Origin: an uncultured Oscillospiraceae bacterium
GTDB taxonomy: Bacteria; Bacillota; Clostridia; Oscillospirales; Oscillospiraceae
DNA length: 40,626 nucleotides
Direction of reading: 5' to 3'
Assembly (NCBI GenBank): GCA_947629245.1
Contig: CANRDC010000016.1
Location: forward strand, 1 to 40,626
Shown one piece after another: positions 15,817 to 24,629 of the stretch. The position numbers and the translations under genes are program-made. Position 1 is the first letter of the stretch, and each line of letters starts with the position of its first letter. Below the pieces are notes generated by a model. That model saw nothing but the letters and a program-made list of their open reading frames with translations, searched no databases and was not told where the DNA came from.

Positions 15817-16770
15817 ATGAGCGTGGAGCACTTCAGCGGATATCATGAGGTCGTAAAATTCCAGGACGATCCCCATGTGCTGGTGTATCTGAACGACGAG
15901 CCTACCGACTACCCCACCCACTGGCACTCGCCGCTGGAGATCCTCATGCCCGTCGAGAGCGGCTACACCGCCCATATCGGCAACCGCACCTTTCAGCTTG
16001 GTCCGTCGGACATCCTGTTCGTGGCGCCCAACGTGTACCACGCCTATACGGCCCCGCCGGAGGGCAAGCGCTATTTCGTTCTGACCGATCTGACGCCGGT
16101 GTCCAACATCCTGGGCATCCGGCAGATCCTCTCCCTTATCAATCCCACGATCCTGTTCACCGCCGCTGGCTCTCCGCCGATCCATTCCCAGATGGAAAAG
16201 CTTCTGCTGGAGCTGTGCGACGCGTACTTCCACAAGGACCGCCTCGTGATCAACCCCCCCATCGAGGACGTCCGGGGCCAGGACCCTCTGCGGCTGGATC
16301 TGCTGGAGCCGGTCATATACGGCCGCGTCATCGAGATGCTGGTGCTGGCGGCCCAGAACTACGGCGCCGCCGAGCGGCCCGCGCCCATGAGCCGGGACCG
16401 GCGGCAGGAGTATGTGAACAAGATGACCCTGGTGTGCAGCTACATCGACAACCACTGTACCGAGGCCCTGTCCCTGGACCAGATGTCCGGGATGATCAAT
16501 TTCAGCAAGTACCACTTCTCCCGCCTGTTCCGGGAGTTCACCAACGAGTCCTTTTATAAATATGTGAACCGCAAGCGGGTGGAGTACGCCTGCCAGCTGC
16601 TGTCCGTCCACGGCCTCACCGTCACGGACACCGCCCTGGCCAGCGGCTATTCCAACACGTCCTCCTTCATCCGCATGTTCAAGTCCATCATCGGCTGCAC
16701 GCCCTTGCAGTACAAAAACCGCGCCAGCGGCCCGGACGGCTCCCCGGAGGAGGACCGGCCCGGCCCGTAA
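15817..16770 (+). CDS. AraC family transcriptional regulator with N-terminal cupin sensor
   Basis: A 317-residue DNA-binding regulator. The N-terminal half is a cupin-type ligand domain (THWHSPLEILMPVESGYTAHIG, then the LGPSDILFVAPNVYHAY turn). The C-terminal 100 residues carry two helix-turn-helix motifs: LSLDQMSGMINFSKYHFSRLFREF and the AraC signature VTDTALASGYSNTSSFIRMFK. I chose the ATG at 15817, preceded by GGGGGG at a spacing of about eight; the in-frame ATG at 15772 lacks a good site. It diverges from the ABC binding-protein gene, the usual position for a local sugar-responsive activator, and ends at a bidirectional terminator. Its ligand is unknown. Confidence 0.92.
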   Translation: MSVEHFSGYHEVVKFQDDPHVLVYLNDEPTDYPTHWHSPLEILMPVESGYTAHIGNRTFQLGPSDILFVAPNVYHAYTAPPEGKRYFVLTDLTPVSNILGIRQILSLINPTILFTAAGSPPIHSQMEKLLLELCDAYFHKDRLVINPPIEDVRGQDPLRLDLLEPVIYGRVIEMLVLAAQNYGAAERPAPMSRDRRQEYVNKMTLVCSYIDNHCTEALSLDQMSGMINFSKYHFSRLFREFTNESFYKYVNRKRVEYACQLLSVHGLTVTDTALASGYSNTSSFIRMFKSIIGCTPLQYKNRASGPDGSPEEDRPGP

Positions 16771-16786
16771 GGCCCGGCAGCATGAA

Positions 16787-16822
16787 AAAAGCGCCATCCC
16801 CATAACCGGGGATGGCGCTTTT
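16787..16822. terminator. Bidirectional intrinsic terminator
   Basis: AAAAGCGCCATCCCC and its complement form a 15-bp perfect stem with a 6-nt loop, A-rich on the left and T-rich on the right. It separates the converging AraC gene (stop 16770) and GH94 gene (stop 16846). Confidence 0.95.
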
Positions 16823-16845
16823 GTTGGCGTTTCGGGGCGGGGCGC

Positions 16846-19257
16846 TCACATGGTGAGGACGATCTCCGTCTCGTCGGTGAGGGCGCTGGCGGGCACATAG
16901 TCCCCCGGCATGGACGCGCCGTTCACCGTCAGGGACGCGCAGCCGGACTCCTTGCCGTCCGGGTTGCGCACCAGGATGTGCAGGCGCTTGCCCCGGAAGG
17001 TCCTGCGGATCTCAAATTCCTTCCAGTCCCGGGGCACAGCGGGGGCGATGCGCAGCCCGCCCAGGTCGGGCCGCATGCCCAAGATGCCCTCCACGCAGCC
17101 CACCATGACCGTGGAGGCCGTGCCGGTGAGCCAGTGGACGTGGGACCGGCCCGCGTGGGGACTGGCCTTGCCCTCGGTGAACTGGCCGAAGCAGTAGGGC
17201 TCCAGCACCCGGATCTCCGCCTTGTCGTTTTGCAGCGACGGCGCGTTCTCCCGGAAATACTCGAAGGCCCGCTCCCCCCGGCCCAGCAGCGCCTCCGCCA
17301 GGATCAGCCAGCCCTGGGACTGGGAGAACACGCCCGCGTTCTCCTTCACCCCGGCGTTGAAAATGACCGCCAGCGCCCCGTCGAAGGCGTGGGCGTGATA
17401 GGGCGGGTCCATGAGGATCGCGCCGTAGGGGGTGTTCAGGCGCTGGTGGACGTTGTCCAGCGCCGACAGGGCCTGCTCCCGGTCCGCCAGGCCGCTGATG
17501 ACCGCCCAGCTCTGGGGGTTGAGCCACAGGTCCGCCTCCAGCGCGCCCCGATGGCCGATGGTCTCCCCGGCCTCGGTGAAGCCCCGGATGAACCGGTCCC
17601 CGTCCCAGCACAGGGATATGAGCTTTTCCCGCAGGGCCGCCTGCTCCTTCTCCAGCCACCGCAGATACTCCCCGTCGCCCCGCTCCCGGGCAAACACGCT
17701 CAGGATGGTGAACGCGTAGTAGAACTGGAAGGCCACGAAGCTGGACTCCCCGTTGGCCCCCAGCCGCAGACAGTCGTTCCAGTCGGCGTACAGCCCTGCG
17801 GGCATCCCGTGGGGGCCCATGTGGTCCAGAGAGAAGGCCAGCGCCCGCTTAAGATGCTCGTACACGGTTCCCTCGTCCCGGTCCGCGAAGGGGATGACCT
17901 CGTCCAGGAAGGCGGTGTTGCCGCTCTCCGCTATGTACTTATACACCGTGGGGAACAGCCACAGCGCGTCGTCCGCCCGATAGGCCGGATGGCCCGTTTC
18001 CTGCACATAGGACACGTCCTCCGGCGTGTTCTCATGGCCCGGATCGTGGGTGAACTTCACCAGGGGCAGGCCGCCGCCGTGGTGGACCTGGGCGGAGAGC
18101 ATGAAGCGGATCTTCTCCGCCGCCGTCTCCGGCTCCAGGTGGATGACGCCCTGGATGTCCTGGACCGTATCCCGGTAGCCGTAGCCGTTGCGCAGGCCGC
18201 AGTAGACGAAGGACGCCGCCCGGCTCCAGGTGAAGGTGATGAAGCTGTTGTAGGCGTTCCAGGTGTTGATCATGGTGTCGAACCCGGCGCAGGGGGTCTT
18301 GACCTGGAAATTTTCCAGCCGCCCGTGCCAGAAGCGGATAAGCTCGTCCAGCTCCCGGCGGCACACCGGCTCCGGGTCCTCATAGACGGCCCGGATGGCC
18401 GCGCTCTCGGCGGACGGCTTCTCCCCCAGCAGGAACGCCACCGTCCGGCTCTGGCCCGGCGCCAGCTCCAGCACCGCGGACAGAGCCCCGCAGCTGTTGC
18501 CGTTGTAGTTCATGACGCCGCCCAGATCGCCGCTCGCCACGCCGACGGGGTCGCCATAGCCCCGGTAGGGGCCCAGAAAGGCCGCCTTGTCGCCGCACCA
18601 GGAGGACACCTCCGCCCCCGCCAGGGCAAAGAACCGCTCCCGCACCCGCTTGTGGTCCACCTCGCTGTCCGCGTCCTGGGCGTCCAGGTTGCCGTTGATC
18701 AGCTGGCGGACCCGGTTTTTGTCATAGACCGTGCGGCCAATGAACAGGGAATACTGGAGATTGATCTGGTCCTGCTCATAGTTGCCCTCGTTGGTGAATT
18801 CCGCGTAGCCGGTCGCCGTCAGGGACCGGGGCCGGTCGGAATCGTTACGCACCGTCAGGGCCCAGACCTCATATTCCGCGTTCAGGGGCACATAGTACAG
18901 CGCCTCGCTGTGTACGTCGGCGTAGTCCGCCGACAGCTTCGTATAGCCGGTGCCGTGGCGGCACTCGCTCTTATACGCCGCCAGGTCCTTGCCCACCGGC
19001 TGCCAGGAGGCGGACCAGAAGTCGCCCGAGGCGTTGTCCCGCAGGTAGATGTACCGCCCCGGCTGATCGAACTGATTGAACACGTAGCGCAGGATGCGCC
19101 CGTTGGCCCCGGAGCGGGCAAAGCTGTAGCCTCCGGCGTTGTTGGAGATCAGCGCCCCGTATTCCGGAGAGCCCAGGTAGTTGGCCCACGGCGCCGGGGT
19201 ATCCGGCCGCGTGATGACATATTCTCGTCTCTCGTCGTCAAAGTATCCGTACTGCAT
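16846..19257 (-). CDS. GH94 disaccharide phosphorylase (cellobiose/chitobiose phosphorylase type)
   Basis: An 803-residue cytoplasmic enzyme, close to the usual 800-820 of cellobiose phosphorylases. Phosphorylases of this family split a beta-linked disaccharide with phosphate into alpha-sugar 1-phosphate plus a sugar, saving ATP. N-terminal beta-sandwich is about 1-270; the helical barrel follows. Visible motifs are YRDTVQD (361-367, sugar-binding Arg and Asp) and ADWNDCL (491-497, carrying the general acid Asp), plus QTGHPAYRADD (420-430) and SHVHWLTGTAS near the end, where phosphate binds. It lies 36 bp downstream of alanine dehydrogenase and is the last gene before the terminator. The exact acceptor (glucose, GlcNAc, gluconate or a longer chain) cannot be decided by eye. 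Confidence 0.85.
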   Translation of the reverse strand: MQYGYFDDERREYVITRPDTPAPWANYLGSPEYGALISNNAGGYSFARSGANGRILRYVFNQFDQPGRYIYLRDNASGDFWSASWQPVGKDLAAYKSECRHGTGYTKLSADYADVHSEALYYVPLNAEYEVWALTVRNDSDRPRSLTATGYAEFTNEGNYEQDQINLQYSLFIGRTVYDKNRVRQLINGNLDAQDADSEVDHKRVRERFFALAGAEVSSWCGDKAAFLGPYRGYGDPVGVASGDLGGVMNYNGNSCGALSAVLELAPGQSRTVAFLLGEKPSAESAAIRAVYEDPEPVCRRELDELIRFWHGRLENFQVKTPCAGFDTMINTWNAYNSFITFTWSRAASFVYCGLRNGYGYRDTVQDIQGVIHLEPETAAEKIRFMLSAQVHHGGGLPLVKFTHDPGHENTPEDVSYVQETGHPAYRADDALWLFPTVYKYIAESGNTAFLDEVIPFADRDEGTVYEHLKRALAFSLDHMGPHGMPAGLYADWNDCLRLGANGESSFVAFQFYYAFTILSVFARERGDGEYLRWLEKEQAALREKLISLCWDGDRFIRGFTEAGETIGHRGALEADLWLNPQSWAVISGLADREQALSALDNVHQRLNTPYGAILMDPPYHAHAFDGALAVIFNAGVKENAGVFSQSQGWLILAEALLGRGERAFEYFRENAPSLQNDKAEIRVLEPYCFGQFTEGKASPHAGRSHVHWLTGTASTVMVGCVEGILGMRPDLGGLRIAPAVPRDWKEFEIRRTFRGKRLHILVRNPDGKESGCASLTVNGASMPGDYVPASALTDETEIVLTM

Positions 19258-19293
19258 CGTGTTACCTCCCGTATCAGTCCCGGGCCGTTCGGC

Positions 19294-20415
19294 TCACGCC
19301 ATGAGCCCGGCGGGGTCCGTATAGGGGATGTCCAGGGCCTCGGCCACCGCCGCGAAGGTGAGCTTGCCCTTGTAGGTGTTGAGCCCGCTCATGAGGCAGG
19401 GGTCCGCCTTGCAGGCGGCCTCCAGGCCCAGCTTGGTGATCCGCACGCCGTGGGCCAGGGTGGAGTTTACAAGCGCCTCCGTGGAGGTGCGGGGCACGCT
19501 GCCGGGGATGTTGGCCACACAGTAGTGCAAAATGCCGTCCACCTCGTACACCGGGTCGGCGTGGGTGGTGGGGCGGCTTGTCTCGAAGCAGCCGCCCTGG
19601 TCGATGACGATATCCACCAGCACCGCGCCCTTCTTCATGCGCTTCAGGTCCTCCCGGAGCACCAGCTTCTGGCACTCCCGGCCGGGGGCCAGCATGACGC
19701 AGCCGATGACCAGGTCGGCCTTCTCCAGCGCCAGCAGCAGATTCGCCCGGCTGGAATAGAGCGTGGTGATCTGCGAGCCAAACACCTCGTCCAGATAGGC
19801 CAGGCGCTGGTGGTCGATGTCCAGGACCGTGACCCGCGCGCCCATGCCCACCGCCATGCGGCAGGCGTTGATACCGGCGTTGCCCCCGCCGATGATGACC
19901 ACGTCCGCCTTGTCGCAGCCGGGCACGCCCCCCAGCATGACGCCCCGACCGCCATAGGTCTTTTCCAGGTACTTGGCGCCCTCCAGCACGGCCATGCGTC
20001 CGGCCACCTCGCTCATGCAGTACAGGCAGGGCAGCCCCTTGCCGCCGGGCCCCAGGATGGTCTCATAGGCCATGGCGGAGGTCTTTGTCCGCAGAAGTGC
20101 CTCGGTCAGCTCCTTGTCCGCCGCCAGGTGGAAGTAGGTGTAGATGATGAGTCCCTCGCGAAAATATTTGTACTCGCTCGCCAGCGGCTCCTTGACCTTG
20201 ACGATCATCTCCGCCTTTTCCCAGACCTCCTCCGCCGAGTCCGCCAGCACGGCCCCATGGGCCGCGTATTCCTCGTCGGCGAAGCCCGCGCCCAGGCCCG
20301 CGCCCTTCTCCACGTAAACTGTATTGCCCGCGCGCACATACTCGCCCACCGCGCCGGGGGTGAGGCCCACGCGGAACTCGTTGTTTTTGATCTCCTTCGG
20401 CAGTCCTACGATCAT
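19294..20415 (-). CDS. ald: Alanine dehydrogenase
   Basis: A 373-residue NAD-dependent enzyme interconverting L-alanine with pyruvate and ammonia. It matches the family throughout: [18 protein letters not shown] at the start, the KVKEPL segment (catalytic Lys about 74), YFHLAAD (catalytic His about 96), the nucleotide loop [13 protein letters not shown] and DIVIDQGGC (Asp about 270). Length is normal. The ATG at 20415 has GGGAGG upstream, and the gene follows the flavodiiron protein gene by 39 bp. In the operon it could recycle NADH or supply pyruvate, or it may simply be co-located with unrelated genes. Confidence 0.95.
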   Translation of the reverse strand: MIVGLPKEIKNNEFRVGLTPGAVGEYVRAGNTVYVEKGAGLGAGFADEEYAAHGAVLADSAEEVWEKAEMIVKVKEPLASEYKYFREGLIIYTYFHLAADKELTEALLRTKTSAMAYETILGPGGKGLPCLYCMSEVAGRMAVLEGAKYLEKTYGGRGVMLGGVPGCDKADVVIIGGGNAGINACRMAVGMGARVTVLDIDHQRLAYLDEVFGSQITTLYSSRANLLLALEKADLVIGCVMLAPGRECQKLVLREDLKRMKKGAVLVDIVIDQGGCFETSRPTTHADPVYEVDGILHYCVANIPGSVPRTSTEALVNSTLAHGVRITKLGLEAACKADPCLMSGLNTYKGKLTFAAVAEALDIPYTDPAGLMA

Positions 20416-20454
20416 GACAGATACCTCCCGTTCTAATGGTCCAAACTCGCCCCG

Positions 20455-21669
20455 TTACGCCTTGACCGACTCGATCAGCGCGTCGGCCAGGCCGTCCAGC
20501 TCGGCGGCCTTGCTCTCGTTCAGGGACGACGCCAGGCTCAGCCGCTCATTGAGGAGCGTCATGTTCTTGAGCTGGTCGGTGATGAACGCGCTCATGAGGT
20601 CCCCGCTCTTGACGGCCCAGGAGCCGTTTTCGATGAGCGCGAAGGTCCGGTTTTGCAGGTTCAGGGCCTTCATGTCCATGAGGAAGTTGTGCATGACCGG
20701 ATAGATGCCCAGGTTATAGGTCACGCTGGCCAGGACGATGTGGCTGTACTTGAACGCCTCGGCGATCAGATAGCTGACGTGGGTGTTGGACACGTCGTAC
20801 ACCGCCACGTTGGTAAGGCCCTTCTCGCACAGCTTGGCGGCCAGGCACTGGGCGGCGGCCTCGGTGTTGCCGTACATGGACGCGTACGCGATCAGCACGC
20901 CCTTTTCCTCCGGCTCGTAGCGGCTCCACTTGTCGTACTTGTCGATGAAATACCCCAGGTCCTTGCGCCACACGGGCCCGTGCAGGGGGCAGATGAATTT
21001 GATCTGGTCCAGGATACCGGCGGCCTTTTTCAGCAGCAGCTGCACATGGGGGCCGTACTTGCCCACGATGTTGGTCAGATACCGGCGGGCCTCGTCCAGC
21101 CAGTCCCGGTCAAAGTCCACCTCGTCGGCGAAGAGCTTGCCGTCCAGGGCGATGAAGGAGCCGAAGGCGTCGGCGGAGAACAGCACCCCGTTGGTGGTGT
21201 CGAAGGTCACCATGGCCTCCGGCCAGTGGACCATGGGAGCCGCCACGAAGGTGACGGTGTGGCCGCCGAAGGAGAAGGTGTCCCCCTCCTTGACGGAGAC
21301 GAGCTCGTGGCTGTCGATGGTGAAGCCGAACTGGCGCATGAGCAGAAACGCCTTGTCGTTGGAGATGATCTTCACGTCGGGCCAGCGCAGCAGCACCTCC
21401 TCGATGGTGGCGGCGTGGTCCGGCTCCATGTGGTTGATCAGCAGATAGTCCAGCGGCCGGTCCCCCAGCAGATACTCCAGGTTCTGCAAAAGCTGGCGGC
21501 AGGCGGACCAGTCCACCGTGTCGAACAGAACGGTCTTTTCGTCCAGCAGCAGATAGGCGTTGTAGCTGACGCCCTTGGGGATGGGGTGGATGTTCTCGAA
21601 CAGGGTCAGGCGGTGGTCGTTGGCGCCCACCCAGTAAAGCTTATCGGTAACTTCTCTTACGCAGTGCAT
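20455..21669 (-). CDS. fprA: Flavodiiron protein (A-type flavoprotein, FprA family)
   Basis: A 404-residue cytoplasmic protein reducing oxygen to water, or nitric oxide to nitrous oxide, with electrons usually delivered by rubredoxin. The N-terminal metallo-beta-lactamase-like domain has the diiron ligands: NHMEPDH (H-x-E-x-D-H), the His of VHWPEAM, the Asp of FSADAF and the His of [10 protein letters not shown]-terminal flavodoxin domain begins [13 protein letters not shown], the FMN phosphate loop. The ATG at 21669 is preceded by AAAGGAGG; an in-frame GTG at 21690 would include that site. It lies 18 bp after the rubredoxin-containing fusion gene, so the rubredoxin domain is a plausible direct electron donor. 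Confidence 0.93.
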   Translation of the reverse strand: MHCVREVTDKLYWVGANDHRLTLFENIHPIPKGVSYNAYLLLDEKTVLFDTVDWSACRQLLQNLEYLLGDRPLDYLLINHMEPDHAATIEEVLLRWPDVKIISNDKAFLLMRQFGFTIDSHELVSVKEGDTFSFGGHTVTFVAAPMVHWPEAMVTFDTTNGVLFSADAFGSFIALDGKLFADEVDFDRDWLDEARRYLTNIVGKYGPHVQLLLKKAAGILDQIKFICPLHGPVWRKDLGYFIDKYDKWSRYEPEEKGVLIAYASMYGNTEAAAQCLAAKLCEKGLTNVAVYDVSNTHVSYLIAEAFKYSHIVLASVTYNLGIYPVMHNFLMDMKALNLQNRTFALIENGSWAVKSGDLMSAFITDQLKNMTLLNERLSLASSLNESKAAELDGLADALIESVKA

Positions 21670-21686
21670 ATCCTTTCCTCCTTTGC

Positions 21687-23600
21687 TCACGCCTCAATGA
21701 AATGTTCCTTGCTCTCGCCGCACTCGGGGCAGACCCACCCCTCGGGCAGCTTGTCAAAGGTCGTGCCGGGGGCGACCTCCGCGTCCGGGTCGCCCCGCTC
21801 GGGGACGTACTCGTACCCGCAGCCGCCGCACACATACCGGGGGCCGATGGGCTCCGGCTTGGGCGGCGCGGGCCGCTTGAGCTTCACCATGGGCCCGGCG
21901 GACTTCTTCTCGCCGGTGTCCAGGGCCTTGGCCAGCAGCGGCAATATCTCGTTCACGTCCCCCACGATGCCATAATCGCAGTTTTTGAAGATGGGCGCTC
22001 CGGCGTTGGTGTTGATGGCCACGATGGTGGAGGCGTCCTTGATGCCCTTCAGATGCTGGATGGCGCCGGAGATGCCGCAGGCGATGTAGAGGTTGCCGGT
22101 GAACTTCTGGCCGGACATGCCCACATACCGGTTCAGGGGCACATACTTGAGGGTCTCCGCCACGGGACGGCTGGAGCCGACAGCGGCTCCGGCGGCCTTG
22201 GCCAGGTCCTCGATGAGCTTCATGTTCTCCTTCGGACCGATGCCCTTACCGGCGGATACCACCCGCTCGGCCTGGGCGATGGTGGTGTCCATGGGGATGC
22301 CCACGGTGAAGTCGTAGCCGTCCTTCCTGAGGGCCGCCACCAGCGCGTCCACCCGCTCCCTGGCGTCGCCCTCCCGGAAGATGGTCTTTTTCCGCACGCC
22401 TGTGATGGGGGCGGGCTTTTTCGGGGCGCTTCCGCCGCCGCCTCCCGCGCTCTTGGGAGCTTTGCCCAGGATGGCGGAGGAGATGACCACCCGTTGGATC
22501 TCGTTGGTGCCCTCGTAGATGGTGGTGATCTTGGCGTCCCGGTAGGCCCGCTCCACCTCCATGCCCTTCATGAAGCCCGCGCCGCCGTGGATCTGAAGGG
22601 CGTCGTTGGTGACCTGCAGGGCGATGTCGGAAGCGTACATCTTGGCCATGGCGGCCTCCATGGCGTAGGGCTCGTGGTGCTCCTTCAGCTCCGCGGCGGA
22701 GTAGACCAAAAACCGCGCGCAGCGCAGCTTTGTGGCCATGTCCGCGATCTTGAAGGAGAGCGCCTGCTGGAAGGCGATGGGCTTGCCGAACTGGACGCGC
22801 TCCTTGGCGTAGGCCACCGCGTTCTCATAGGCCCCCTGGGCGATGCCCAGGGCCTGGGCCGCGATGCCGATGCGCCCGCCGTCCAGAGTGGCCATGGCGA
22901 TCTTGAAGCCCTGGCCCTCCTTGCCCAGCAGGTTCTCCTTGGGCACCTTCACGTCGTTGAAGATCAGCTCCGCCGTGGTGGACGAGCGGATGCCCATCTT
23001 GTCGTAGTGGTCCCCGAAGTCGAAGCCCTTCCAGCCCTTCTCCACGATGAACGCGCTGATGCCGCGAGTGCCGATGTCCGGCGTGGTGACGGCAAAGACC
23101 ACATACGTGTCCGCCTTGGGGGCGTTGGTGATGAAGATCTTGCCGCCGTTCAAGAGGTAATAGTCCCCCTTGTCCACGGCGGTGGTCTCGGTGCCGCCTG
23201 CGTCGGAGCCCGCGTTGGGCTCGGTCAGGCCGAAGGCGCCGATCTTCTCCCCCTTGGCCAGGGGTACCAGGTACTTCTTCTTCTGCTCCTCCGTGCCGAA
23301 GGCGAAGATGGGATAGCTGCCCAGGGACACGTGGGCCGACAAAATGACGCCCGCGCCGCCGTCCACCCGTGCCAGCTCCTCCACGGCGATGGCGTAGCTC
23401 AAAACATCCAGCCCCGCCCCGCCGTATTCGACGGGGTAGGGGATGCCCATGAGCCCCATTTCGCCCAGCTTCTTCACGGCCTCCGTGGGAAACTCGTTGT
23501 TCTGATCCAGGGAAAAGGCGATCGGTTTGATCTCTTCCTCCGCAAATTTGCGGATCTTCTCTCGCAGGGCTTCATGCTCCCGCGTGGTTTGATACAACAT
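21687..23600 (-). CDS. Acyl-CoA dehydrogenase / EtfA C-terminal domain / rubredoxin fusion
   Basis: A 637-residue three-part flavoprotein. Residues 1-380 are a short-chain acyl-CoA dehydrogenase: [13 protein letters not shown] (126-137), QIHGGAGFM (336-344) and catalytic Glu363 in [11 protein letters not shown] Gly-rich linker (386-391) leads to residues 400-560, matching only the FAD-binding C-terminal domain of ETF alpha ([13 protein letters not shown] at 504-516, [14 protein letters not shown] at 535-548). The ETF alpha N-terminal domain is missing and no etfB is nearby. A Pro-rich linker joins a C-terminal rubredoxin with iron ligands Cys591, 594, 624 and 627. Electrons from acyl-CoA could pass FAD to FAD to rubredoxin to the flavodiiron protein next door (inference). 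Start at ATG 23600, AAAGGAGG upstream; the frame is open further into the leader but without a ribosome site. Confidence 0.92.
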   Translation of the reverse strand: MLYQTTREHEALREKIRKFAEEEIKPIAFSLDQNNEFPTEAVKKLGEMGLMGIPYPVEYGGAGLDVLSYAIAVEELARVDGGAGVILSAHVSLGSYPIFAFGTEEQKKKYLVPLAKGEKIGAFGLTEPNAGSDAGGTETTAVDKGDYYLLNGGKIFITNAPKADTYVVFAVTTPDIGTRGISAFIVEKGWKGFDFGDHYDKMGIRSSTTAELIFNDVKVPKENLLGKEGQGFKIAMATLDGGRIGIAAQALGIAQGAYENAVAYAKERVQFGKPIAFQQALSFKIADMATKLRCARFLVYSAAELKEHHEPYAMEAAMAKMYASDIALQVTNDALQIHGGAGFMKGMEVERAYRDAKITTIYEGTNEIQRVVISSAILGKAPKSAGGGGGSAPKKPAPITGVRKKTIFREGDARERVDALVAALRKDGYDFTVGIPMDTTIAQAERVVSAGKGIGPKENMKLIEDLAKAAGAAVGSSRPVAETLKYVPLNRYVGMSGQKFTGNLYIACGISGAIQHLKGIKDASTIVAINTNAGAPIFKNCDYGIVGDVNEILPLLAKALDTGEKKSAGPMVKLKRPAPPKPEPIGPRYVCGGCGYEYVPERGDPDAEVAPGTTFDKLPEGWVCPECGESKEHFIEA

Positions 23601-23620
23601 GCGCTTTCCTCCTTTTTGTC

Positions 23621-23837
23621 CGATAATGATCATCGCAAGGCGATAACGAATGTTTTCGCCGCCAAACGACACGTTTGGCGGCAAATGATCCAAGGATCAT
23701 TTGCGCGATGCTTATTGCAATGAATATATGGCAAAACAGCCACGCTGTTTTGCTTCAGCCGCAAAGCGGCTCGGCGCAACGCCTTGCGGCGTTTCGCCAT
23801 CATATAGTCATTATCATGCGCTTCCCCAAAAAGGGGG
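23621..23837 (-). ncRNA. Candidate structured leader RNA (hairpin cluster) of the acyl-CoA dehydrogenase operon
   Basis: The leader between the promoter and the ATG at 23600 contains successive perfect stems: 11 bp at 23658-23682, 11 bp at 23681-23704, 10 bp at 23731-23753, 6 bp at 23757-23771, 6 bp (about 10 with one mismatch) at 23773-23798 with a GCAA tetraloop on the minus strand, 5 bp at 23632-23644, and a G/C stem at 23824-23836. An 8-bp helix (23622-23629 with 23808-23815) would close most of them into one multi-branch structure. I do not recognise a known riboswitch. A palindromic mobile DNA element with 8-bp terminal inverted repeats is the main alternative. Confidence 0.55.
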
Positions 23838-23847
23838 CTTACTATGG

Positions 23848-23877
23848 ATTGTATAACGGATTTGTGGGATTTGTCAA
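23848..23877 (-). promoter_or_regulatory. Strong promoter of the acyl-CoA dehydrogenase/fprA/ald/GH94 operon
   Basis: Minus strand: perfect -35 TTGACA (23872-23877), 18-bp spacer, -10 TACAAT (23848-23853). Transcription would start near 23841, giving a leader of about 240 nt before the ATG at 23600. Downstream gene gaps are 18, 39 and 36 bp, with no terminator until 16787-16822. Confidence 0.85.
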
Positions 23878-23977
23878 TTGCCCGCAGATATTTTTCCGGA
23901 AAAATGTGCAAAATGGAACGGATCCGACTCGATACAGGCCGCGCATCTCCGCCCTTCCGCCCGATGCAAAAATCTCT

Positions 23978-24005
23978 TTGTGTTTTTCACGTTCTGTGGT
24001 ACACT
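23978..24005 (+). promoter_or_regulatory. Possible promoter of the Lar-like gene
   Basis: TTGTGT (23978-23983), 16-bp spacer, TACACT (24000-24005) preceded by TGG, giving an extended -10. The match is only moderate, but it is suitably placed 38 bp before the ATG at 24043. Confidence 0.45.
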
Positions 24006-24042
24006 ATGCTCAGCGGACAAACAAACGACAGGAGGACGGACT

Positions 24043-24267
24043 ATGGATCATTTTGACGAGATCGATCTGCTGGATTGCCCCAACTGCGGCGGCGTAGGCG
24101 CTATCGAGGACGAGGGCGGCTGGTGCGTATATGTCCAGTGCCTGGACTGCGGCGCCCATACGGCGGAGCTCTCTTATAAAAACGCGGCCGAACGTCTGGA
24201 GGCCGCCCGGCTGGCGGCGATGAACTGGAATTTCCGCAAGGTCATCCGTCCCACCCCCGGAGAATGA
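24043..24267 (+). CDS. Small zinc ribbon protein, Lar-like (restriction alleviation family)
   Basis: A 74-residue protein with two Cys pairs, C12-PN-C15 and C33-LD-C36, each followed by Gly (CPNCGG, CLDCGA), and ending in an A...WN-R segment (AAMNWNFRK). This spacing is that of the Lar family of restriction alleviation-like zinc ribbons, frequently found in phage and prophage regions. The ATG at 24043 has AGGAGG eight bases upstream. It stands alone on the plus strand between two hairpin-rich islands. Function here is unknown; protection of incoming DNA against restriction is the family's namesake role but most members are uncharacterised. Confidence 0.75.
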   Translation: MDHFDEIDLLDCPNCGGVGAIEDEGGWCVYVQCLDCGAHTAELSYKNAAERLEAARLAAMNWNFRKVIRPTPGE

Positions 24268-24279
24268 CCAAAAGCGGGA

Positions 24280-24315
24280 AACGCCCTGGGAGCATCTGTA
24301 CTGCCCCAGGGCGTT
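24280..24315. terminator. Terminator-like palindrome, copy 1
   Basis: AACGCCCTGGG and CCCAGGGCGTT are 11-bp perfect arms with a 14-nt loop, 12 bp after the Lar-like stop. The 33 bp at 24283-24315 are matched at 29 positions by 24597-24629. Confidence 0.7.
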
Positions 24316-24596
24316 GAGCTTGTCAAAAAACGAGTTTTTGACAGCTCGATATAAACTGCGAGGGGAAAGTGAATTCCCCCTCGCAGTAAGTCAAAATCCT
24401 GCCAGACCGCGGATTTTGACTTCACGCGCGGCCATGGGGTCCCCAAAAGGCTCGCCAGCCTTTTGGGGAGAGGAGATGCCGCCGCCATTCGAGCTTTGCC
24501 GCTTGCGGCAAAGGGAGACCTGGCTGGCGTGCATCGACGAGGCGGCTCGGCCTGACCGGCCTTCGCTCCCTTTCATCCATCCTTTGACAAACTGGT

Positions 24597-24629
24597 GCCC
24601 TGGGACAGACTGTACTGCCCCAGGGCGTT
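24597..24629. terminator. Terminator-like palindrome, copy 2
   Basis: GCCCTGGG and CCCAGGGC (8-bp arms, 14-nt loop) lie 17 bp beyond the deacetylase stop, with a short T-run on the plus strand. It is a near-exact direct repeat of 24283-24315, differing only within the loop. Confidence 0.7.

Larger units (their letters stand above)
23601..24042. other. 442-bp divergent intergenic region made largely of hairpins
   Basis: No gene is supported here. From 23621 to 23837 it holds a run of perfect short-loop palindromes described separately; then a leftward promoter at 23848-23877 and a possible rightward promoter at 23978-24005. The stretch 23880-23975 shows nothing further I can name. Confidence 0.8.

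Noticed and set aside
16978..20436. Very long plus-strand open frame opposite the GH94 and alanine dehydrogenase genes
   Set aside because: It is antisense to two well-conserved genes, its translation is low-complexity (His/Arg/Gly/Val/Gln-rich) and it has no ribosome site; it results from high GC at third positions.
23601..23693. N-terminal extension of the acyl-CoA dehydrogenase fusion into the leader
   Set aside because: It translates the hairpins; the ATG at 23600 has AAAGGAGG and begins at the normal family N-terminus.
21702..23723. Long plus-strand frame opposite the dehydrogenase fusion
   Set aside because: Same GC-driven antisense artefact; the minus-strand protein has clear domains and catalytic residues.
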